This document shows positions 53,141-62,889 of a stretch of DNA of 64,000 nt, in pieces. Position 1 is the stretch's first letter, and each line of letters begins with the position of its first letter. The notes under the pieces are model-generated. The model was not told the DNA's origin. It was given only the letters and a program-made list of their open reading frames with translations, and ran no database searches. The translations under genes and the position numbers were made by a program. The DNA lies in the NCBI GenBank assembly GCA_016183425.1, contig JACPEP010000008.1, forward strand, positions 108,957 to 172,956. The letters run 5' to 3'. This DNA comes from Chloroflexota bacterium (GTDB lineage: Bacteria > Chloroflexota > Dehalococcoidia > JACPEP01).

Positions 53141-54400
53141 GTGGAGCAATCTATCGATAAGTTGGCTCGGGAGGCTGAGGGGGTTTTTCTCCTGGCGGCG
53201 GCTCGTTTCTGGAGTTCCCTTCGCCATAACCAGAGCTTGGCCATTCTGGCCTTGCTCCTGTCCATTGCCCTGTGGGCGCTGATTACCAATGAAGAAAACC
53301 CACCCAAAACAGACATCTTTCCCACTGGCATCCCCATCCAAAAGGTTAACGTGCCCAAGGACCTGGATGCCCCGGGGGAGATCGAGCCGGTTCACGTGCG
53401 TGTCACAGCCCCCTTAGGTTTTTGGCTAAAGCTTTCTGCCGACCACTTCGAGGCGACCGTAGACCTCCTGGGAATGACAGCCGGGCAGAATCAGGTGCCG
53501 GTAAAGGTCAAAGCCAGAGACTCGAGAATAAAGATACTGGAGGTCATCCCTCCCCAGGTGAGCGTATCCCTGGAGGCCCTGGAGACCCAACAGGTGCCGG
53601 TGAGGGCAAACCTCCAGGGCTCGGTGCCCTTTGGCTATAGCTTTGACATGCCGCGATTCTCCCCTAAGCAGGCTACCATTCGAGGGCCCAAATCCCTGGT
53701 GGCTCAGGTAGATGCCGTGGTGGCCGACGTGGATCTGGAGGGACGCAAGGAGAGCATCGACCAATCCTTTCGTCTTCTACCGCGCACCGCCCGAGGCTAC
53801 GAGGTGCGAGGTGTAGATGTAGACCCCGCCACCCTAAAGGTAGCCGTACCTATCCAGCAACTAATAGGCTATTTGAGCTTCCCGGTCGTCCCTGAGCTGA
53901 AGGGGGAGGTGGCCCGCGGCTATTGGATAACGGGGATGAGAGTGCGGCCAGCAAACGTGACGGTGGTAGGGTCCCGGGACGTTCTAAGTGCCATAGACTA
54001 TTTGAGCACCTTGCCGGTGGATGCCAGCCAAGCCACCACCGACGTGGTAAAGACAGTGGGGCTAAAGCTACCTAAGGGAGTGAACCTGGTGGGCATAGAG
54101 GCGGTTGCGGTGGAGGTAACCGTGGCCCCAGTGCCGGGCAGCCTGACCCTGTCCGTCACCGTCTCCCTGGAAGGGCCCTCCCAGTTTGTGACTTTAAGCC
54201 CCGATACCGTCCTCGCTACTGTGTCCGGGGAAACGCCAACTCTTAATCGCCTCTCTCCCACGGACATAAAGGCAGTAGCCAAGCTGGCTGGACTTGAGCC
54301 GGGCTTTCATCTGGTGAGGCTGCAGGTCTCCGCACCCCCGGGAATTAAGGTAGATACGGTGGAGCCCAACGTAGTCGGGGTGACCCTAAAGGCGCCCTAA
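53141..54400 (+). CDS. YbbR-domain protein (CdaR-like)
   Basis: Single N-terminal TM then YbbR-like repeats; immediately downstream of cdaA. Confidence 0.88.
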   Translation: MEQSIDKLAREAEGVFLLAAARFWSSLRHNQSLAILALLLSIALWALITNEENPPKTDIFPTGIPIQKVNVPKDLDAPGEIEPVHVRVTAPLGFWLKLSADHFEATVDLLGMTAGQNQVPVKVKARDSRIKILEVIPPQVSVSLEALETQQVPVRANLQGSVPFGYSFDMPRFSPKQATIRGPKSLVAQVDAVVADVDLEGRKESIDQSFRLLPRTARGYEVRGVDVDPATLKVAVPIQQLIGYLSFPVVPELKGEVARGYWITGMRVRPANVTVVGSRDVLSAIDYLSTLPVDASQATTDVVKTVGLKLPKGVNLVGIEAVAVEVTVAPVPGSLTLSVTVSLEGPSQFVTLSPDTVLATVSGETPTLNRLSPTDIKAVAKLAGLEPGFHLVRLQVSAPPGIKVDTVEPNVVGVTLKAP

Positions 54401-54405
54401 CAACA

Positions 54406-55746
54406 GTGGTGGTAATAGACATGAGCAGGGATGGCAGTCCGATAGTAGCCATTGTGGGACGACCCAATGTGGGCAAATCCACCCTGTTCAACCGACTGGT
54501 GGGCAGGCTGACCGCCATCGTGGCCCAGGTGCCGGGGACGACCCGAGACCGCCTCTACGCCCCGGTGTCCTGGGGTAGCCAGCAACTCACTCTGGTGGAC
54601 ACGGGAGGTTTGGAACCGGCCCCCTCCTCGGAAATCATCGACCAAGTCAAGTCTCAAGTGCAAAAGGCCCTGGCCGAGGCCGATGTCATTGTTTTTGTGG
54701 TGGATGGCCGGGATGGCGTCACCCCTACGGATGAGGACATCGCCCAGCTCCTTCGTCGCGCTGGTAAGCCCCTGATAGTGGCGGTGAACAAGGTGGACAA
54801 CCCCCAGCGCCGTCTAGAGGCCATAGAGTTTCACCAGCTAGGCCTGGGGGTCCCGGTGCCCATAAGCGCCTATCACGGCACCGGCGTGGAGGACCTTATG
54901 GATGAGGTGACCTCACTCCTCCCTCCCCCAGCCCCCCCCACCACCCAGAAGACAGCCCTCCAGGTGGCCATTGTGGGCCGACCCAACGTGGGAAAATCCC
55001 TCCTTCTCAATGCCATCCTGGGCCAGGAACGGGCTATCGTGAGCCCGGTGCCAGGCACCACCCGGGACGCCGTGGACACCCTTTTTGAGTACGGTGACAA
55101 GCTGATACTCCTCATCGATACGGCGGGCATCCGGCGGTCGGGGCGAGTAGAGGTCGGCATAGAGCACTACAGTGTGCTGCGGGCAAAGCAAGCCATAAAC
55201 CGGGCCGACGTCGTCCTCCTAGTAATGGATGCCACGGAAGGGATGACGGCCCAAGATGTGCATATCGCCGGTTTCGCCCAGGAAGCCTACACAGGGTTGA
55301 TATTGGTGGCCAATAAGTGGGACTTGGTGGAGGATAAGGAAAAGAGCCGGGCGTCTTTAGAGGCCGAACTACCACGGCGCCTCAAGTTCGCTCCCAATTC
55401 GCCTCTGGCCCTCACCTCCGCTCTACTGGGTTGGGGCGTGGCCCAGGTGCTGACCGTGGCTCTGGATGTGGGAGAGGAGCGGGCCCGGAGCTCGCCCCCT
55501 CAAATGGTGGAGGACTTGGTGCGGCGGGCGGTGGCGGCTCATCCCCCTCCCTTCTCCGGCACCAGAAAGCTGCTGGTGGAAGGAGGGCGCCAGGTAGGGG
55601 TCAAACCCCCCACCTTCGTCTTTCAGGTCAACGAGCCCCGGTTGCTCCACTTCTCCTACCAAAGATACCTGGAGAACCGGTTGCGCCAGACCCTGGGCTT
55701 CCCCCGCGTTCCCCTGCGCCTGGTGTTCAAAAGAAAGGCAGGCTAG
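54406..55746 (+). CDS. der: GTPase Der (EngA), double G-domain
   Basis: VAIVGRPNVGKSTLFNRLVG and VAIVGRPNVGKSLLLNAILG; VPGTTRDRLY / VPGTTRDAVDT; start may be MSRDGSP. Confidence 0.98.
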   Translation: MVVIDMSRDGSPIVAIVGRPNVGKSTLFNRLVGRLTAIVAQVPGTTRDRLYAPVSWGSQQLTLVDTGGLEPAPSSEIIDQVKSQVQKALAEADVIVFVVDGRDGVTPTDEDIAQLLRRAGKPLIVAVNKVDNPQRRLEAIEFHQLGLGVPVPISAYHGTGVEDLMDEVTSLLPPPAPPTTQKTALQVAIVGRPNVGKSLLLNAILGQERAIVSPVPGTTRDAVDTLFEYGDKLILLIDTAGIRRSGRVEVGIEHYSVLRAKQAINRADVVLLVMDATEGMTAQDVHIAGFAQEAYTGLILVANKWDLVEDKEKSRASLEAELPRRLKFAPNSPLALTSALLGWGVAQVLTVALDVGEERARSSPPQMVEDLVRRAVAAHPPPFSGTRKLLVEGGRQVGVKPPTFVFQVNEPRLLHFSYQRYLENRLRQTLGFPRVPLRLVFKRKAG

Positions 55747-55747
55747 A

Positions 55748-56359
55748 GTGAGCTATGTCATTGTTGTTTTAGTGAGCTATCTCTTAGGTGCGGTGCCCTG
55801 GGGTCTGGTGGTGGGAAGGCTGCGGGGCGTGGACCTTCTGGGTCACGGCAGCGGCCGCATTGGCACTGCCAACACCTTGCGTACCCTGGGGCGGCGGGCG
55901 GCAGCAGTGGTTTTGGCCGCCGATGTGGCCAAGGGGGTAGCGGCGGTGCTCCTGGCTCGCTACATTATAGGCACCCCGTGGGGCGAGGTGACCGCGGCTC
56001 TGGCGGCAGTGGTGGGGCACAACTGGTCCCTGTACATCCGTTTTCGGGGCGGGCGGGGGGTAGCCACCAGCCTGGGGACGATGTTAGCCATCTCGCCGGG
56101 AGTGGCCCTTCTGTGTGCCGCCCTGGGGGTTGGCCTCATTGCTTGGTCTCGGTACGTTTCTTTGGGCTCAATAGTAGGCGCCATAGCGGCGCCCGCCCTT
56201 CTCGCGGCTAACTGGCTTTGGGGAGGTCATCCGCTGCCTTATCTCCTTTATGGCATTCTGGCCGGCGCCTTGGTAGTCTTTCAGCACCACGACAATATCC
56301 AGCGCCTCCTCTCCGGAACGGAGCGGCGCATCGGAGAGCCGTCCGCGGTGCAGCAGTGA
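55748..56359 (+). CDS. plsY: Glycerol-3-phosphate acyltransferase PlsY
   Basis: SYLLGAVPWGLVVGRLRGVDLLGHGSGRIGTANTLRTLG; GHNWSLYIRFRGGRGVATSLG. Confidence 0.95.
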   Translation: MSYVIVVLVSYLLGAVPWGLVVGRLRGVDLLGHGSGRIGTANTLRTLGRRAAAVVLAADVAKGVAAVLLARYIIGTPWGEVTAALAAVVGHNWSLYIRFRGGRGVATSLGTMLAISPGVALLCAALGVGLIAWSRYVSLGSIVGAIAAPALLAANWLWGGHPLPYLLYGILAGALVVFQHHDNIQRLLSGTERRIGEPSAVQQ

Positions 56360-57348
56360 CCCAGGCCACTGTCATCGGCACCACCAGTTGGGGTACCACC
56401 CTGGCGGTAGTGCTGGCCCGCAACGGCGTCAGGGTTTGGCTCTGGGCGCGCGGAGAGGCGGAGGCAAAACAGCTAAGGGAGACAGGGGAGAATACCCGCC
56501 TCCTGCCCGGCGTTCCCTTCCCCACCCTTCTCACTGTGACCAACTCCCTGGAGGAGGCCCTGAACGGCTCGACAATGGTCATATTGGCGGTACCCTCCCA
56601 GACTATGCGGGAAAACGTTGGTCACCTTAGGGGGTTGCTGTCCCCAGGGAGCATAATCCTCAGCGCAACCAAAGGCCTGGAGGTAAATACCGCCCAGCGC
56701 ATGTCTCAGGTCATCGCCGAGGGTTCTCATCCTGGGGTGAGCATAGCCGTACTGTCTGGCCCCAACCTGGGCCGTGAGATCGCCCGGGGGTTACCGGCCG
56801 CCACCGTAGTGGCGGCCACCGATGACCCAGTGGCGCGGGAGGTGCAGCGCTTGTTTATATCTCCCAACCTTCGGGTGTATACCAACAGCGATGTAATCGG
56901 GGTGGAGCTGGGGGGTGCCCTCAAGAACATCATCGCCATTGGGGCCGGCATGTGCGATGGATGGGGCTTCGGCGACAACGCCAAAGCGGCCCTTATAACC
57001 CGCGGCCTGGCCGAGATGACCCGTCTGGGGGTGGCGGCAGGGGCCAATCCCCTCACCTTTGCCGGCCTGGCCGGCATGGGCGACCTGGTAGCCACCTGTT
57101 CCAGCCCCCTTAGCCGCAACCACCAGGTGGGGGAACAGTTGGCCTGGGGACGCCCGCTGCCAGACATCATCGCCTCCCTGGGCCACGTAGCAGAGGGTAT
57201 ATCCACTACCCGGGCCGCCAGCCGCCTGGCCCAGGAGTTTAAGGTGGAGATGCCCATCATCAATCAAACATATCGTGTCCTCTTTCAGGGGCTTGACCCT
57301 CGCCAAGCGGCCGCGGAGTTGCTGGCTCGGGAACCCAAAGCAGAGTAA
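56356..57348 (+). CDS. gpsA: Glycerol-3-phosphate dehydrogenase [NAD(P)+]
   Basis: VIGTTSWGTTLAVVLARNGVRVWLWAR; LSGPNLGREIARGLPAATVVA; ELGGALKNIIAIGAGMCDGWGFGDNAKAALITRGLAEM; GTG start overlaps plsY stop. Confidence 0.96.
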   Translation: MTQATVIGTTSWGTTLAVVLARNGVRVWLWARGEAEAKQLRETGENTRLLPGVPFPTLLTVTNSLEEALNGSTMVILAVPSQTMRENVGHLRGLLSPGSIILSATKGLEVNTAQRMSQVIAEGSHPGVSIAVLSGPNLGREIARGLPAATVVAATDDPVAREVQRLFISPNLRVYTNSDVIGVELGGALKNIIAIGAGMCDGWGFGDNAKAALITRGLAEMTRLGVAAGANPLTFAGLAGMGDLVATCSSPLSRNHQVGEQLAWGRPLPDIIASLGHVAEGISTTRAASRLAQEFKVEMPIINQTYRVLFQGLDPRQAAAELLAREPKAE

Positions 57349-57360
57349 CGGTGTCGGTCG

Positions 57361-58041
57361 ATGAAGATCTCCATCATTATGCCGGTATATAATGAGGCAG
57401 TCACCATCTCCGAGATACTGAGGCGGGTCCGGGCCACTCCGTGGGAGAAAGAGATCATCTGTGTGGACGATGGCTCTAGCGATGGGTCAGAGGACATTCT
57501 AGTTCGGGAGGCAGCGCAGGGCAATATTCAGCTCGTCGGCCATCCGGGCAACCTGGGCAAAGGGGCAGCCGTGCGCACGGGTATCCGCCAGGTTACCGGC
57601 GACGTCGTCATCATCCAAGATGCCGACCTGGAATACGACCCCGAAGACTACCCCCTTCTTCTCAACCCTATCTTGAGGGGCAAAGCTCAGGTGGTCTACG
57701 GCTCCCGCTTCCTGGGGGAGCACCGGGCGATGTTTTTCTGGCACGCCATAGGCAACAATCTCATAACAATGCTGGCTAACATCCTCTTCGATACCACCCT
57801 TACCGATGTTGAGACGGGCTACAAGGTGCTCACGACGGACGTCCTGCGACGTCTGAAGCTGGAAAGTTCCCGTTGGGGGTTCGACCCAGAAATCACGGCT
57901 CGCATCCTCAAGGCAGGCCATCGAATCTATGAGGTGCCCATCTCCTACACCGGCCGAGAGTTCCATGAAGGCAAGAAGATACGCTGGTGGCACGCATTAT
58001 TCATCCTCTTAACCCTCATGAAAGTACGCTTCTTTGATTGA
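57361..58041 (+). CDS. Family 2 glycosyltransferase (dolichol-phosphate mannosyltransferase-like)
   Basis: MKISIIMPVYNEAVTISEILRRV; ICVDDGSSDGSEDIL; GDVVIIQDADLEYDPEDYPLLLNPI. Confidence 0.93.
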   Translation: MKISIIMPVYNEAVTISEILRRVRATPWEKEIICVDDGSSDGSEDILVREAAQGNIQLVGHPGNLGKGAAVRTGIRQVTGDVVIIQDADLEYDPEDYPLLLNPILRGKAQVVYGSRFLGEHRAMFFWHAIGNNLITMLANILFDTTLTDVETGYKVLTTDVLRRLKLESSRWGFDPEITARILKAGHRIYEVPISYTGREFHEGKKIRWWHALFILLTLMKVRFFD

Positions 58042-58706
58042 GAGGGGAGAACATGGCGAATGAGATGACAATTACCTTTCCCTCCGGAGAGCTGACCCTG
58101 GAGGGGGTTCTGTCCCTCCCCCAGGGGCGAGGGCCTTTTCCGGGGGTGGTTATCTGTCACCCCCACCCCCTTATGGGGGGTACCATGGACAACAATGTAG
58201 TGACGGAAATAGCCTCAGCCCTGTCTCGTCGCAATATAGCGGTTCTGCGCTTTAACTTCCGTGGGGTGCGGGGAAGTCAGGGTAGTTTCGGGGAAGGGGT
58301 GGGAGAGACAGCGGATGCCTTGGCTGCGGTTTCATTCCTCAGCTCTCAAAGGGGCGTCAACCCCAATGCTCTGGCCATAGTGGGGTATTCCTTCGGCGCT
58401 GCAGTTGCCCTCTCCGCCGCTGCTAAAAGGGATTCTTTGCGGGGAGCCGCCGCCATCTCTCCCCCCATATCCTTTTTCCCCCTGGACTTCTTGAAGGACT
58501 ACCATCGTCCGGTGCTTTTTCTTTGCGGTAGCCGAGATCATATTGTGCAAGCCGAAGACCTGCGGGAGCTAGTGAAGGGCCTGCCTGGCCCCCAGAAGCT
58601 GGCGGTCGTCCCGGGGGCGGATCATTTCTGGTGGGGACAGGAGGAGTCGATGGCTGGAGAGGTGGCTGATTTCTTAGTGGACATTTTGGTCACAGAAAGT
58701 GTCTGA
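58038..58706 (+). CDS. Alpha/beta-hydrolase (dienelactone-hydrolase-like)
   Basis: GVVICHPHPLMGGTMDNNVV; ALAIVGYSFGAAVALS (GYSFG nucleophile elbow); GADHFWWGQE. Confidence 0.88.
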   Translation: MRGENMANEMTITFPSGELTLEGVLSLPQGRGPFPGVVICHPHPLMGGTMDNNVVTEIASALSRRNIAVLRFNFRGVRGSQGSFGEGVGETADALAAVSFLSSQRGVNPNALAIVGYSFGAAVALSAAAKRDSLRGAAAISPPISFFPLDFLKDYHRPVLFLCGSRDHIVQAEDLRELVKGLPGPQKLAVVPGADHFWWGQEESMAGEVADFLVDILVTESV

Positions 58707-61602
58707 AGTGCCTGTGAAGCCAGGGACAGCGCGCCCAGGGCGCGCCCCAGAATGGATTAAGGAATTTCTGGCCTTTTTTATTTTCCTGGCTCTGGTTCTT
58801 GCCTTTTACTGGAAGCAGGTCTTTGCGGGCCAGATTCTGGTTAGCTACGACCTTCTCACCTATGCCTATCCCCGTCTGGCCTATGCCGCCGATGCCCTGC
58901 GGCAAGGGCATCTGCCCCTATGGAACCCGTACCTTTTTATGGGGGTTCCCTTTCTGGCGGACATTCAAACGGGAGTCTTCTACCCCTTCAACCTATTGGG
59001 GCTTTTCCTGGACCCTCCCTATCTGGCCAACGTATCTATAGTTATCCACGTTTTCTTAGGGGGTGTGTTTACCTATGCCTTGGGGCGCATCTCCTTGGGG
59101 TTGGGGCGGCTGGGGGCAATGATGGCTGGTATTACCTTCATGCTCAGCGGCGGTCTCTTGGCCAAGACGGGCCACCTGGACCGCATAAATACCACCATCT
59201 GGCTGCCTCTGTTGCTGATGCTCTTTCACCTGGGTTTTGTCCAGCGTCGCCTCCTCTTCGCCCTCTTGGGTGGAGTGGTGGTGGGGCTACAGCTCCTGGC
59301 CAGCCATCCCCAGGAGGCTTTCATCAATCTTTTTGCCCTGGGCCTCTTCGCCACTTATCTGGTGGCCACTGAGGCTCTTGGCATTGCGCGATACCTCGTC
59401 CCCCTGCGCCTCTCAGTCTTGGGCCGGGGCATAGTCACCGCCGTAGGCAGGAGTTTTTGGGCGGGGGTGCTTCTCCTATTAATGACCCTTCTGGGGGCGG
59501 GGCTGACGGCGGTGCAGATGGTGCCCACCGCGGAACTTCTCCGCCAGTCCTTGCGCCTGACCGGGTGGAGCGAGTTCCTGGCCACCTCCTTCTCCCTACC
59601 TCCCAACTACTTTTTCATGGCCTTTCTCCCCCCCTTTGGGGATAGCCTCCATACCGAGTTTGTAGCCCATGTGGGCATCGTTCCCCTCATCCTGGCCTTC
59701 TGGGGGCTGTGGCGGGGCCGGGGGCACCGCTATGTCCCCTACTGCTTGTTTCTCATATCCCTGGCCCTTTTCCTCGCCCTGGGCAGCTACAACCCTCTAA
59801 ACGAGTGGGTCTACCGTTTGCCAATCTTGGGCTCTTTTCGGGTACCCCCCCGTTGGCTCGCCCTTTATACTCTGGGCGTCTCACTTCTGGCCGGGGTAGG
59901 TATCCACTATCTAGTTCAAGATGGGCGACTGGCGCTGCGGCGTGTCTGGTGGAGAGGATTGCTGGCCTGGGTCCTGGGCACGGGAATAATATCGGGCGTC
60001 CTCGTAACAGCATGGCAGCTACAGCCCTTCTTCCCTCTCCAGCCCTTATGGGGCGTCCTCCTATGGGGAGGCCTGGGAACGGTGGCCGTAGCTATCGTGG
60101 CCGCTCCGGCATGGGGCGCCCCCTGTCGCCCCCTAGCCATAATCGCCCTGGTCATCAGCGGGGCTGAGCTTTTCTTTGGCGGCCAGTTCTTGGGCATCAC
60201 TCCCGTTCCGCCCCAGGGATATACCTCCCTACGACCAGCTTTAGCCCAGGTGATGACCGACGACAGCCTTTTCCGCATCCTAAGCATAGCCTCCACAGAG
60301 TACACCCCAGGGGATATGAGAGATTTGCGTCTTATGCTTAAGAATTTAATACCCAAGGAGGCCCTGGACGAGCTGGTGGCTGCCTACAAATACAAAGAGA
60401 CCTTTACCCCCAACACTCCCGCCCTCAATGGCATAGCCACCATCGATGGCTACAACGGTGGGTTACTGCCCCTGGGCAGCTACCTGGAGTTCAAGAAACT
60501 GCTCCTGGACAGCGGTGGGTTACGGGAGGGCCAGGGGTACCAGCCAGATACCACCCTGCGTACCCAGCTTGTGGATATACCCGATAGTCGCCTTCTTGGA
60601 GCCCTCAACGTCAAATATGTCATCATGGACAAACGAAGCGATGCCTGGTTAGACGGCACCTACTACGATCTCTCCCTAGAAAGGGTGGTGGCACCGGAGA
60701 CATCCGTCTTTCTCAGAAGTGACAGCCCCTTCCAAGCCACCTCATTGGGGTTGATCACCTATCTCTCCCATACCGAGCCCTTTTCCCTCGGAGAGGTGGT
60801 GGCCAGGGTGGTGGTAAGGGGGGAAGGGGAGACGGTGGAGGCTGTCCTCCGTGCGGGGCAAGAGACGGCCCTGGGGAGCCGAGATGTGCTCACTGAGTGG
60901 GTTCTCACCGGAGCTAACCCTCGCCTTCCTTTTCGGGCGTTGATTCCTTTTCCCCGCCCTCTCTACGTCGATGAGGTGGAGGTTCAGTACCTGGCCCCCC
61001 AGGGCCGTCTTCACATTGTCGGCGCATCCCTCATAGACCAGAGAAACCTGGCCAGCCAGAGCTTGCCGGAGAGCGAGGACTTCCGCATCGTCCACGATGG
61101 CGATACAAAGGTTTATCTTAATCTAAATTGGCTCCCCCGGGCCTACCTGGTGCACCAGGCACAGGTGGTACCCGAAAACACCCTGGACGCTATAAAGGAG
61201 GACATTCAGGGAAGAATAATCCTGTCAGAGGGGATACCTCTAAGCTACTCTCTTTCCGGAGCGGGACAACCCCTGCCCGGCGAGGAGGTGACAATCCAGC
61301 ACTATCATCCAGAGTGGGTTCAGGTGGCCGCCACTCTGGAGGCCCCCGGCTTCCTCATCCTCTCGGATACATTCTATCCCGGGTGGCGGGCGTGGGTGGA
61401 TGGTACGGAGGTAGCCATCCTTCGTGCCAACCATCTCTTTCGCGGTACATACCTTTCTCCTGGCCGCCACCTGGTGGAGTTTCGCTACCAGCCATACAGC
61501 CTGACCCTGGGTATGCGCCTCACTCAGTGGAGCCTGGGAACGTTGTCAGTGGGACTTTTGTTCGTCCTCCTGGCATGGGTGATAAGGCGAAGCAGGGGTT
61601 AA
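58699..61602 (+). CDS. YfhO-family multi-TM membrane protein
   Basis: LLTYAYPRLAYAADALRQGHLPLWNPYLFMGVPFLADIQTGVFYPFNLL; many TM helices; SDTFYPGWRAWVDGTEVAILRANHLFRGTYLSPGRHLVEFRYQP. Confidence 0.9.
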   Translation: MSEVPVKPGTARPGRAPEWIKEFLAFFIFLALVLAFYWKQVFAGQILVSYDLLTYAYPRLAYAADALRQGHLPLWNPYLFMGVPFLADIQTGVFYPFNLLGLFLDPPYLANVSIVIHVFLGGVFTYALGRISLGLGRLGAMMAGITFMLSGGLLAKTGHLDRINTTIWLPLLLMLFHLGFVQRRLLFALLGGVVVGLQLLASHPQEAFINLFALGLFATYLVATEALGIARYLVPLRLSVLGRGIVTAVGRSFWAGVLLLLMTLLGAGLTAVQMVPTAELLRQSLRLTGWSEFLATSFSLPPNYFFMAFLPPFGDSLHTEFVAHVGIVPLILAFWGLWRGRGHRYVPYCLFLISLALFLALGSYNPLNEWVYRLPILGSFRVPPRWLALYTLGVSLLAGVGIHYLVQDGRLALRRVWWRGLLAWVLGTGIISGVLVTAWQLQPFFPLQPLWGVLLWGGLGTVAVAIVAAPAWGAPCRPLAIIALVISGAELFFGGQFLGITPVPPQGYTSLRPALAQVMTDDSLFRILSIASTEYTPGDMRDLRLMLKNLIPKEALDELVAAYKYKETFTPNTPALNGIATIDGYNGGLLPLGSYLEFKKLLLDSGGLREGQGYQPDTTLRTQLVDIPDSRLLGALNVKYVIMDKRSDAWLDGTYYDLSLERVVAPETSVFLRSDSPFQATSLGLITYLSHTEPFSLGEVVARVVVRGEGETVEAVLRAGQETALGSRDVLTEWVLTGANPRLPFRALIPFPRPLYVDEVEVQYLAPQGRLHIVGASLIDQRNLASQSLPESEDFRIVHDGDTKVYLNLNWLPRAYLVHQAQVVPENTLDAIKEDIQGRIILSEGIPLSYSLSGAGQPLPGEEVTIQHYHPEWVQVAATLEAPGFLILSDTFYPGWRAWVDGTEVAILRANHLFRGTYLSPGRHLVEFRYQPYSLTLGMRLTQWSLGTLSVGLLFVLLAWVIRRSRG

Positions 61603-61649
61603 AAGACTTCGTCGCATCAATACCTTGCTTTTCGTCCTCGGTAGTCTTT

Positions 61650-61658
61650 TGCTATAAT
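61650..61658 (+). promoter_or_regulatory. Extended -10 promoter element upstream of proB
   Basis: TGC-TATAAT, 28-37 nt before the proB start. Confidence 0.5.
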
Positions 61659-61685
61659 CATAGCCACAATCAGGATGTGAGTGGA

Positions 61686-62849
61686 ATGGCGGCTATGACT
61701 GAAGGCCAGTTCAAAGAGACGGTGGGCGGGGAGGGGAATTCTCCCCTCTACCATCGTATCGTGGTCAAGGTGGGGACCAACGTCCTTACCGCAGGAACGG
61801 ACCGTCTGGACCTGGAGGTTATGGCCAGCCTGGTAGGCCAGATGGCCCGCTTGCATGAGGCGGGAATGGAGACCATCGTCGTTTCTTCGGGAGCGGTGGC
61901 CGCCGGCCGTCACCGACTGGGCCTGGCCAAGGACCGGAGAGGGATACCCTTCCGCCAGGTACTGGCGGCGGTGGGCCAGAGCCGTCTCATGGATGCCTAC
62001 GACCAGCTATTCGGTTGGCATGGCATCATCGTGGCCCAGACCCTCCTTACCAAGGCAGACCTCTCGGACCGGGGAGGCTATCTCAATGCCCGAAACACCC
62101 TTCTCGCCCTAATGGAGTTGGGGGTGATCCCCATCGTCAATGAAAACGATGTGGTGGCGGTAGACGAGCTTAAAGGGGCAAAGTTCGGGGACAACGATAA
62201 CCTTTCGGCCATGGTGGCGAACCTGGTGGATGCCGACCTCCTTATCCTGTTTACGGACACCCAGGGTTTACACACCGCCGATCCCCATCGGGACCCCACT
62301 GCCCGCTTGATAAGTCGGGTGGAGCATATTGACGGAGAAACGGAGCGCCTGGCCAAAGGTCGGTATCGGGGGGTTGGGGGGATGGCAACCAAGATCCAGG
62401 CCGCCCGGTTGGCCACCGCCTCCGGGGTGGCCGTGATTATCGCCTACGGGCGGGAACGAGACGTTTTGACACGTCTCGTGGCCGGCGAGTCCCTGGGCAC
62501 CTTCTTCTCCCCCACCACCTCCAAGCTGGAGAGCCGGAAACGCTGGCTCCTCAGTGGGCTATCCTCTCGAGGCAGCCTGGTGGTAGACGAAGGCGCCTCC
62601 CGGGCGGTCCGGGAGCTGAATCGCAGTCTCCTGGCGGCCGGAGTAAAAAGCATAGAAGGGGATTTCCAGCGGGGCGACGTAGTGGCCATCGTGGACGATG
62701 GGGGACGGTCCATCGCCTGCGGCATCGTCAATTACAGTGCCACCGATATCGATGCCATCAAAGGCTACCCCTCCCAACGCATCCAGGCCCTTTTGGGCTA
62801 TCAGTACGGGGCAGAGGTGGTTCACAGAAACAATCTGGTGGTGCTGTGA
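61686..62849 (+). CDS. proB: Glutamate 5-kinase (with PUA domain)
   Basis: RIVVKVGTNVLTAGTDRLDLEVM; VSSGAVAAGRHRLGL; NENDVVAVDELKGAKFGDNDNLSAMVANLVDADLLILFTDTQGLHTADP. Confidence 0.97.
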   Translation: MAAMTEGQFKETVGGEGNSPLYHRIVVKVGTNVLTAGTDRLDLEVMASLVGQMARLHEAGMETIVVSSGAVAAGRHRLGLAKDRRGIPFRQVLAAVGQSRLMDAYDQLFGWHGIIVAQTLLTKADLSDRGGYLNARNTLLALMELGVIPIVNENDVVAVDELKGAKFGDNDNLSAMVANLVDADLLILFTDTQGLHTADPHRDPTARLISRVEHIDGETERLAKGRYRGVGGMATKIQAARLATASGVAVIIAYGRERDVLTRLVAGESLGTFFSPTTSKLESRKRWLLSGLSSRGSLVVDEGASRAVRELNRSLLAAGVKSIEGDFQRGDVVAIVDDGGRSIACGIVNYSATDIDAIKGYPSQRIQALLGYQYGAEVVHRNNLVVL

Positions 62850-62889
62850 AACGGCGGTTAAATGAACCGCTACCCTCCCAGATTCTCCC

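Noticed and set aside
56356-56400. Unusual GTTSWGTTLA in GpsA instead of GAGSWGTALA
   Set aside because: A single substitution in the dinucleotide loop of an otherwise normal GpsA; not enough to claim altered function.
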